A stretch of DNA of 64,000 nt from Chersky-840 sp035604715 (GTDB lineage: Bacteria > Actinomycetota > Acidimicrobiia > Acidimicrobiales > UBA8190). A program made the translations under genes and the position numbers. Below, in pieces: positions 58,360 through 64,000 of the stretch. The notes under the pieces were generated by a model, which saw only the letters and a list, made by a program, of their open reading frames with translations, had not been told where the DNA came from and searched no databases. The DNA lies in contig CAVSWP010000006.1 in NCBI GenBank assembly GCA_963731665.1, positions 1-64,000 of the forward strand, written 5' to 3'. Every line of letters begins with the position of its first letter. Positions within the stretch are counted from its first letter, which is position 1.

Positions 58360-59130
58360 TCAGGAGGAGACCTCCTTGTCCCGTTGGCCCGTGGGGTCAA
58401 GAACGGCGCGGATCAGCTCCAGCTCCTCGGCGGTGGGCAACGGCGTGCGGGGCACCGCGTCGGGCACCACGAGCTCGAAGCCCGTGGCCTCCACGACCTC
58501 CTCGATGTCCACACCGGGATGCACCGAGCGGACCCGCATGGCGTGGTCGGGGGTGTCGAAGTCGAACACGCCGAGGTTCGAGACCACCAGCCGGACGTCG
58601 TGGAAGCGGGTGGCCGACGGGCCGGCGGCGGCCGCCCGGTCGTAGCCGACTCCGCACACCATGTCGACGTGCTCGACGAAGCTGCGCGGGGAGTGCGTCG
58701 GGACCCAGTAGCTGGTGGCGTGGTTCAGGCTGTTGCCCGGCGCTCCCCGCACCCCGATCAACTGGGCCTTGGGCCGGGCCCAGTCGCCGATGGCGCTCAG
58801 GTTCTGGTTCCCGAACCGGTCCACCTGCGACGCCATCATCATGATGTGGCGCCTCCCCGACCACAGCACATCGAACACCCGCCGGTATGGCATCCACGCC
58901 TCGAGCACCAGGTCGTCGCGGCGAGCCGAGATCGACGGCGTGTTGGCCATGAGCGCGGCCTCGCCGTCGGTGAGCACGAGGTCGGGCTCGAAGGTGAGCC
59001 GGGCCAACCGAGCCCCGATCTGCGGCACAGTGCCGAACGGGCTCGCCATCACCTCGCCGTCGCCGCGCCAGGCCTGCGCGCACGCCACCACGCACACCTC
59101 GGCCCGGGTCACCTCGGGAGCGGTGCTCAC
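58360..59130 (-). CDS. ipdB: IpdB, beta subunit of the ring-opening COCHEA-CoA hydrolase
   Basis: A 256-residue CoA-transferase-fold subunit. The N-terminus AEVCVVACAQAWRGDGEVM, IGARLARLTFEPDLVLTDGEA near 40, MMASQVDRFGNQNLSAIGDW near 98, APGNSLNHATSYWVP near 128 and VVSNLGVFDFDTPDHAMRV near 180 match mycobacterial IpdB. IpdAB resembles class I CoA transferases but hydrolyses the last carbocycle of COCHEA-CoA, opening ring C. The GTG at 59130 lies seven bases after the ipdA stop; the open frame further upstream belongs to ipdA's shadow. Confidence 0.93.
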   Translation of the reverse strand: MSTAPEVTRAEVCVVACAQAWRGDGEVMASPFGTVPQIGARLARLTFEPDLVLTDGEAALMANTPSISARRDDLVLEAWMPYRRVFDVLWSGRRHIMMMASQVDRFGNQNLSAIGDWARPKAQLIGVRGAPGNSLNHATSYWVPTHSPRSFVEHVDMVCGVGYDRAAAAGPSATRFHDVRLVVSNLGVFDFDTPDHAMRVRSVHPGVDIEEVVEATGFELVVPDAVPRTPLPTAEELELIRAVLDPTGQRDKEVSS

Positions 59131-59137
59131 GAGGCCC

Positions 59138-60016
59138 TCACGACGGCACCGTGGCGCCGCTCGACGCCTGGCGCACGGCGGCGCGATATCCCGCCTCGTC
59201 GACCTGGAGGTACCGGGCGTCGAAGGCCGCCCACGCATCGGGGTCGGCGGCTGCCGACGCGTAAGCCTTCTGGAACAGCTCGTCGCGGTCGTAGTCGGGA
59301 GGACACGACGTGAAGTGGGCTCCGTCGGGAACCTCGGCCACGGCGTCGGTCATCAACCGGCTGACGGTCACGCTCTGGAGGGGCCCCTCATCGGTCAGCC
59401 GACCGGGCTCGACCACCTTCTCGGCGGTGACGAAGCGCCGGGAGGCGGCTCCCAGGAAAACCTCGTCGAAGAACGGGTCGGGGCCGAGGATCTGGCCGTT
59501 GCCGTGGGTGTCGGCCCGGTTGACGTGCACGAACGCGGCGTCGAGCGCCAGGGCGGGCGCGGCGACCAGTTCCTCGCCGTCGTCATAGGGCGAGCGCACC
59601 GTGCGCACGCCCGGGTTGACCCGCAAGACGTCGGAGCCCAGCCCGGCGCGCGTGGGCAGGAAGGGCACGCGCTGCGAGGCGGCCAGCAATCCGAGGTAGA
59701 ACATCCCCTCGTCGATCTCCATGGCCTCGATGCTCCCCGTCTGCCGGGCTTTGCGAAAATGAGGGTCCAGGGCGATGGAGTCCAGGGTCACGAAGGCGTA
59801 CACGACCTTGCGGACGCGCCCCGACGCGCACAACAGGCCCACGTCGGGGCCCCCGTAGGACACCACGGTGAGGTCGCGCACCCCGGACCGCACGATGGCG
59901 CGCACCACCGCCATGGGTTTGCGACGCGATCCCCATCCCCCGAACCCGACGGTCATCCCGTCGCGCAGCTCGCCGACCATCTCCTCGACGGTGATGCGCT
60001 TGTCCCTGGCACTCAC
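59138..60016 (-). CDS. ipdA: IpdA, alpha subunit of the ring-opening COCHEA-CoA hydrolase
   Basis: A 292-residue CoA-transferase-fold subunit. MTVGFGGWGSRRKPMAVVRA near 18, YGGPDVGLLCASGRV near 53, MEIDEGMFYLGLLAASQRV near 100 and LDAAFVHVNRADTHGN near 160 match mycobacterial IpdA. The Glu in the EIDEGM block probably corresponds to the catalytic Glu known for IpdA. It works as a heterotetramer with IpdB. The GTG at 60016 is chosen; the upstream frame overlaps echA20 and lacks similarity. It lies 25 bases after echA20. Confidence 0.94.
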   Translation of the reverse strand: MSARDKRITVEEMVGELRDGMTVGFGGWGSRRKPMAVVRAIVRSGVRDLTVVSYGGPDVGLLCASGRVRKVVYAFVTLDSIALDPHFRKARQTGSIEAMEIDEGMFYLGLLAASQRVPFLPTRAGLGSDVLRVNPGVRTVRSPYDDGEELVAAPALALDAAFVHVNRADTHGNGQILGPDPFFDEVFLGAASRRFVTAEKVVEPGRLTDEGPLQSVTVSRLMTDAVAEVPDGAHFTSCPPDYDRDELFQKAYASAAADPDAWAAFDARYLQVDEAGYRAAVRQASSGATVPS

Positions 60017-60041
60017 GGGTGGGCGCTCACGGGTGGGGCGC

Positions 60042-60800
60042 TCATGTCGAGGTGTCCGCCTCGCGCTTGTCGACGAACGCTTGACGCTGCTCGTCAGCCA
60101 CGCCCGAGACATGAAGCTCGTAGGTGAACCCCTGTTCGAAGCGGTAGCTCCGCTTCACGTCCACAGGGTCGATGCCGTTGAGCGATTCCTTGGCGCGCCG
60201 GATGATGGTCGGGCTCTTGGCCGCGATGAGCTCTGCCACCTCGTAGGCGGCCTCGACGAGTTGGTCCCGGGGCACCACCCGCAGCACCGACCCGTAGTGG
60301 TGGAGCTCGGCGGCGGTGGCCGGCTGGGCCGTGTACACCATGGACCGCATCCGGTGCTGGGGGACCAGGCGGGCGAGATGCGTGGCCGCCCCCAGCGCGC
60401 CGCGGTCGACCTCGGGCAGGCCGAAGGTGGCGTCGTCGGAGGCCACCACGATGTCGGCGTTCCCGGCAATGCCGATCCCTCCGCCGAGGCAGAAGCCGTG
60501 CACGGCGGCGATCACCGGGACCTCGCAGTCGTAGACGGCGGCGAACGCCGCTGCGCAGCCCCGGTTCACCCCCACGAGCGCCTCGTCCCCCTTGGCCTGG
60601 ATCTCCTTGATGTCCACGCCCGCGCAGAAGCCCCGCCCCTCGGCCCGCACGACCACCACCCGGACCGACGCCTGGGACCCCGCCCGCAGCACGGCGTCAG
60701 CGAAGGCGAACCACGCGGCGACGTCGAGGGCGTTCACGGGCGGGACATCGATGACCACCTCGGCGGTGCCCGGCGAACGCTCGTGTGTCTCGATACCCAT
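60042..60800 (-). CDS. echA20: EchA20, ring D-opening hydrolase of the crotonase family
   Basis: A 252-residue crotonase-fold protein. VVRAEGRGFCAGVDIKEIQ near 52, VIAAVHGFCLGGGIGIAGNA near 97, ATFGLPEVDRGALGAATHLA near 124 and RFEQGFTYELHVSGVADEQR near 225 closely match EchA20 of M. tuberculosis. EchA20 hydrolyses HIEC-CoA to COCHEA-CoA, opening steroid ring D, the step before IpdAB. It is the first gene of the echA20-ipdA-ipdB-ipdC operon. Its upstream gap to the SGNH protein gene is about 80 bases. Confidence 0.94.
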   Translation of the reverse strand: MGIETHERSPGTAEVVIDVPPVNALDVAAWFAFADAVLRAGSQASVRVVVVRAEGRGFCAGVDIKEIQAKGDEALVGVNRGCAAAFAAVYDCEVPVIAAVHGFCLGGGIGIAGNADIVVASDDATFGLPEVDRGALGAATHLARLVPQHRMRSMVYTAQPATAAELHHYGSVLRVVPRDQLVEAAYEVAELIAAKSPTIIRRAKESLNGIDPVDVKRSYRFEQGFTYELHVSGVADEQRQAFVDKREADTST

Positions 60801-60881
60801 GGACGCTCCAGATCGCGGCGGCCTGAGCAGGGTATTCGCTGACCTGGGCCGGGTGCGAACGGGCTCCTCAGCCCGGCGGGC

Positions 60882-63035
60882 TCACGACGGCGCGCAGGGC
60901 AGCTCCGAGTACCACGACGGTGGGGTCAGGGCGAGATCGCCCGACCACGAACCGGTGGCCGACGCCGCCTGGTGCGCCCGGCCCAGCAAGGAGATGACGG
61001 GCAGGATGCGCTCGGCCAGCCACTCGCCCCCGGCCACGGTGAGGTGCACGCCGTCGTTGCACCGGGCCGCCACGCCGTCGACGGTGGCGCTGAAGTGCCC
61101 TCCCGGCGACAGCCACGCGCCGGCGTCGATCACCGTCACCTTGCTTGTGCCCAGGCCCGATCGGCGCGAACGCCCGGATCCGGTGAGGGCCATCGACTCG
61201 ATGATCTGGTTGTCGGTGGTGACCCGGCTGGGATCGTCCTCGGGCCACGGCAACCCGTCGGGCTGCACCCCGGTGTCATAGAAGGGCGAGGTCAGCAGCA
61301 CCACGTGCGCCCCGCGCGAGCCGAGGACGGCGATCGCCTGGCGGAACCGGTTGGCCACGTACGAGTCGAAGGCCGGCTCCCCCAGATGCGCCCAGGTCGA
61401 GCCCACCTCCTGGTCGAGCACCTCGCTCCTCGCCAGGTAGAGGACGACGTCGGGGTTGAACTGGTCCACCCAGGCTCGCCACTGGGCGAACAAGGCACCC
61501 GGGTCGCCGTTGACGCACGGGGCCCCGGGTGGGTCGGTGAACCACAGCACCTGCACCATTTGGTCCATCGACACCGAGCAGCCCGGGCTGCCCTCGTTCA
61601 CGGCCACCACCCCGTACTGCGCCATCACCCGCCCGAGCCCCACCCCGAGCGTCCCAGCCATCGAGTCGCCCACGATGAGCACCTTGACGGGGGCCGGGTA
61701 CGTCGTGGTCGTGGTGCGAGCCGACCCGGGCGCCGTCGTGGTCCCGGTATCGAGCACATTGCCGTGGGCACTCACCGACGCCTCCGCGGCGGCGCTCACC
61801 CCCACGGTGGCGAGGAACGTGGTGAGCACCGCCAGGCTGGCGGCAATCGGCATGACCAGGGGCCCCCACCAGCGCGGGAGCCTTCCCCGGCGGATGGGGA
61901 GCTCCACCGCGTAGGCCGACACCGTGGCCACGCCGGTGATGCACACCAGGCGCGCTCCCAAAAGGGTCACGCCGCCCAAATGGATGCGAGGCCCCGAGAG
62001 CACCAGCACCAGGGGCCAGTACCAGAGGTACATCCCGTAGGAGATGCGCCCCACGTACCGCAACGGTCGGACGCTCAGTACGGTGGCGACGGGGCTGCCG
62101 GCCACGTCGGCGACGCACGCGATGACCCCGGCCGTGCACAGCGCGGCCACCAAGAACCCGCCTCGGAATACCCACAAGGACTTCTCGGGGACCAAGGCCC
62201 ACAGCACGCCGGTGCCGAGGACGCCGAGAATGCCCGCACCCCCCAGCGCCCGGCGCGCCCGGCGCGAGCACGCCGGCCCCCACAGCACGCCCCCGATGGC
62301 CAGGGCGGCGCCGACGCAGATGGCCTGGGCGCGCGTGTCACTGCCGTAGTAGCTGCGGGTGGTGTCGGACCCCGACTGCGTCAGCACCGCCATCCAGGTC
62401 GCCGAGGCCAGCGCGCCGGTCACGGCCACGACGAACAACGCCCCCAGCCGGCGCCGTTGGCTCGGCGCCCCGGGGTCGCCGGCGGGCCGCGCCCCGCCCC
62501 ATGCCCGGGGCCGGCGAAGGGTGAGTATGCCCAGGACCACGATCGGCCACACCAAGTAGAACTGCTCCTCGATGGCCAGCGACCACGTGTGCATCAAGGG
62601 CGAGGCTCGGCCCGTGGTCACGAAGTAGTTGGTGTGATCGGCGATGAAGTGCCAGTTGGCCACCTGGAGGACCGTGGCCAGCGTGTCGCTGCGCAACGAA
62701 GGGCTGCTGAAGATCTCCGGCCACAGGGCTGCCCCCACCCCCACCGCGGTCAGCATCAAGAAGAGCGCCGGAAGAAGCCGCCGGGCCCGGCGCGACCAGA
62801 ACCGCGCCAGGGAGATCGTGCCGTCGTGGCGCCACTCCGAGACCAGCAGCGACGTGATGAGGTATCCCGACAGGGCAAAGAACACGTCGACGCTCAAGAA
62901 GCCCCCCGGGAGGGCGCCGACCGTGTGGGTGGTGATGATGGCCAGCACGGCCACGGCGCGGATGCCGTCGAGCCCGGGCAGGTGCCGCAACGAGATCGAC
63001 GAGGCGTGACGCGTCCTCGGCGTCCTCGGCCTCAT
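60882..63035 (-). CDS. Acyltransferase-3 / SGNH (OafA-type) membrane O-acyltransferase
   Basis: A 717-residue two-domain protein. The N-terminal acyltransferase-3 domain (about 15-385) has ten or so helices with LPGLDGIRAVAVLAIITTHT (RAxAVxxVxxxH), FLSVDVFFALSGYLITSLL and HTWSLAIEEQFYLVWPIVVL. After a membrane helix and a Thr-rich linker, an SGNH domain follows (about 445-690) with VLIVGDSMAGTLG and NDGVHLTVAGGEW. OafA-type enzymes add acetyl groups to O-antigen, peptidoglycan or surface glycans. In this direction it sits upstream of echA20 and may be cotranscribed by accident. Confidence 0.93.
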   Translation of the reverse strand: MRPRTPRTRHASSISLRHLPGLDGIRAVAVLAIITTHTVGALPGGFLSVDVFFALSGYLITSLLVSEWRHDGTISLARFWSRRARRLLPALFLMLTAVGVGAALWPEIFSSPSLRSDTLATVLQVANWHFIADHTNYFVTTGRASPLMHTWSLAIEEQFYLVWPIVVLGILTLRRPRAWGGARPAGDPGAPSQRRRLGALFVVAVTGALASATWMAVLTQSGSDTTRSYYGSDTRAQAICVGAALAIGGVLWGPACSRRARRALGGAGILGVLGTGVLWALVPEKSLWVFRGGFLVAALCTAGVIACVADVAGSPVATVLSVRPLRYVGRISYGMYLWYWPLVLVLSGPRIHLGGVTLLGARLVCITGVATVSAYAVELPIRRGRLPRWWGPLVMPIAASLAVLTTFLATVGVSAAAEASVSAHGNVLDTGTTTAPGSARTTTTTYPAPVKVLIVGDSMAGTLGVGLGRVMAQYGVVAVNEGSPGCSVSMDQMVQVLWFTDPPGAPCVNGDPGALFAQWRAWVDQFNPDVVLYLARSEVLDQEVGSTWAHLGEPAFDSYVANRFRQAIAVLGSRGAHVVLLTSPFYDTGVQPDGLPWPEDDPSRVTTDNQIIESMALTGSGRSRRSGLGTSKVTVIDAGAWLSPGGHFSATVDGVAARCNDGVHLTVAGGEWLAERILPVISLLGRAHQAASATGSWSGDLALTPPSWYSELPCAPS

Positions 63036-63176
63036 CGCACCTCCGGCAGCCCCCCCGAAGGACGCCCCGACGTCCTCACCCCGTCTGCGCCCGCGAGTCT
63101 CCTTGCTGGCTCACGACAGCGTCAAGGCCACCCCGGCGCCTTTTGCCCAGGTCCTTGGCTAGGTTTCTGGTTCGTC

Positions 63177-63953
63177 ATGGAGGGAATCGACTTCACCGGC
63201 AGTGTGGTCGTGGTCACCGGCGGATCACGGGGCGTGGGGCGCGCCATCACCGAGGCCTTCCTCGCCGCCGGGGCCGAGGTGGCCATCTGCGGGCGCCACC
63301 AACCCGCCGTCGACGAGCTTCCCCTCGTCTCGGGACGACGAGCCGAGTTCTTCCCCGCCGATGTGCGCGACGCCGAGCAGGCCGCCGGGGTGCTCACGTG
63401 GACCGCCGAACGCTTCGGCCGGGTGGACGTGCTCGTCAACAACGCCGGGGGCTCCCCCGCCGTGCCCGCCGCCGACGCCTCCCCACGCTTTGTCTCTCAG
63501 GTCGTCGCCCTCAACCTCCTGGCCCCGATGTACTGCGCCCAGGCGGCCAACGCCGTCATGCAGGCGGAGGGGGCGGGGGGCTCGATCATCAACATCGGCA
63601 GCGTCTCGGGGCTACGCCCCTCGCCCGGCACCGCCGCCTACGGCGCGGCGAAGGCGGGGCTCGTCAGCCTCACCCGTACCTTGGCCGTCGAATGGGCGCC
63701 CAAGGTCCGCGTCAACTGCGTGGTGGCCGGGATGATCGCCACCGAGGCCGCCGAGGACCACTACGGCGGGGTGGCCGGCCTGGCCGCGGTGGCGGCCACG
63801 GTGCCCCTGGGCCGGATGGGAACCCCCGAGGACGTCGCCGGCGCCTGCCTGTTCCTGGCCTCGCCGCTGGCGTCGTACGTGTCGGGGGCTGCCCTCGAGG
63901 TACACGGGGGAGGCGAAGCGCCCGCCTTCCTCAGCGCCCTGCGCGGTGCCTGA
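63177..63953 (+). CDS. Short-chain dehydrogenase/reductase
   Basis: A 258-residue SDR. VVVVTGGSRGVGRAITEAFL near 9, VLVNNAGGSPAVPA near 83, SIINIGSVSGLRPSPGTAAY near 137 with YGAAK completing the active site, and VSGAALEVHGGGEAPAF at the end. In M. tuberculosis SDR genes (Rv3548c, Rv3549c) lie next to and divergent from echA20, and here too an SDR is divergent from that operon beyond the intervening acyltransferase gene. A role in steroid catabolism is therefore plausible. The remaining 47 bases of the window hold nothing recognisable. Confidence 0.92.
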   Translation: MEGIDFTGSVVVVTGGSRGVGRAITEAFLAAGAEVAICGRHQPAVDELPLVSGRRAEFFPADVRDAEQAAGVLTWTAERFGRVDVLVNNAGGSPAVPAADASPRFVSQVVALNLLAPMYCAQAANAVMQAEGAGGSIINIGSVSGLRPSPGTAAYGAAKAGLVSLTRTLAVEWAPKVRVNCVVAGMIATEAAEDHYGGVAGLAAVAATVPLGRMGTPEDVAGACLFLASPLASYVSGAALEVHGGGEAPAFLSALRGA

Positions 63954-64000
63954 CACCCCGCCGGCGACGGCGCCCGGGACGGGGCCTCAGGCGCGGCGTA

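Overview
This 64 kb window comes from a very GC-rich bacterial chromosome. The gene content points to an actinobacterium, most likely of the class Acidimicrobiia; this is inference. Three things support it: the mycobacterium-like steroid catabolism genes, an F420-type LLM oxidoreductase, and two protein signatures common in that class (the N-terminal GWW...WYPP module and 42-residue GYWLV...DGG...FGDA repeats). No insertion sequence, prophage, rRNA operon or CRISPR array was found.

Layout. 0-2.7 kb: tRNA-Glu, tRNA-Gln, a YdcF protein, gltX and a small ferredoxin. 2.7-6.1 kb: a tightly overlapping operon of two DUF35 proteins and two degenerate thiolases, resembling the aldolases that split sterol side chains, preceded by a KstR-type box. 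6.1-9.9 kb: a zinc alcohol dehydrogenase, a KstR-like repressor divergent from a second TetR regulator, and a cyclase-family hydrolase. 10-13 kb: a CBS protein, a GNAT protein and an arsenic module (arsR, arsI/cadI, aquaporin, arsC with a frameshift). 13-21.2 kb: an amidohydrolase and aldehyde dehydrogenase divergent from an Ltp2-like aldolase with its DUF35 partner, then an MTA/SAH-nucleosidase-type protein, a YhhN protein and two enoyl-CoA hydratases. 21.2-38.1 kb: mainly envelope, secreted and signalling genes (RDD, CPBP protease, signal peptidase I, DUF2156, universal stress protein, HD-GYP/FN3 protein, lipoprotein hydrolase, glycosyltransferase, beta-helix repeat protein, an SDR, SIMPL). 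38.1-47.1 kb: an LLM oxidoreductase, two pairs of heteromeric-type acyl-CoA dehydrogenases (one small subunit frameshifted), an amidohydrolase and a TANGO2-family protein. 47.2-55.8 kb: an accessory-looking stretch with a GGDEF-EAL protein, lipoprotein, Nudix, P450, DUF1801, YceI, a chimeric CYTH/Ig-like ORF and hypotheticals. 56.1-60.8 kb: fadA6, ipdC, ipdB, ipdA and echA20, the enzymes for opening and thiolysis of the last two steroid rings. 60.9-64 kb: an acyltransferase-3/SGNH protein and an SDR.

How the genes fit together. The recognisable theme is sterol/steroid breakdown. Aldolase-type thiolase/DUF35 complexes would shorten the side chain, acyl-CoA dehydrogenase pairs and hydratases would carry out beta-oxidation, and EchA20/IpdAB/IpdC/FadA6 would finish rings C and D. 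Two TetR regulators appear to divide control. A KstR-type box lies upstream of the KstR-like gene and of the DUF35/thiolase operon. A different 15-bp palindrome (CTGACATGGCGTCAG and close variants) lies at the second regulator's own promoter, between the aldehyde dehydrogenase and Ltp2-like operons, and before the amidohydrolase-acyl-CoA dehydrogenase operon.
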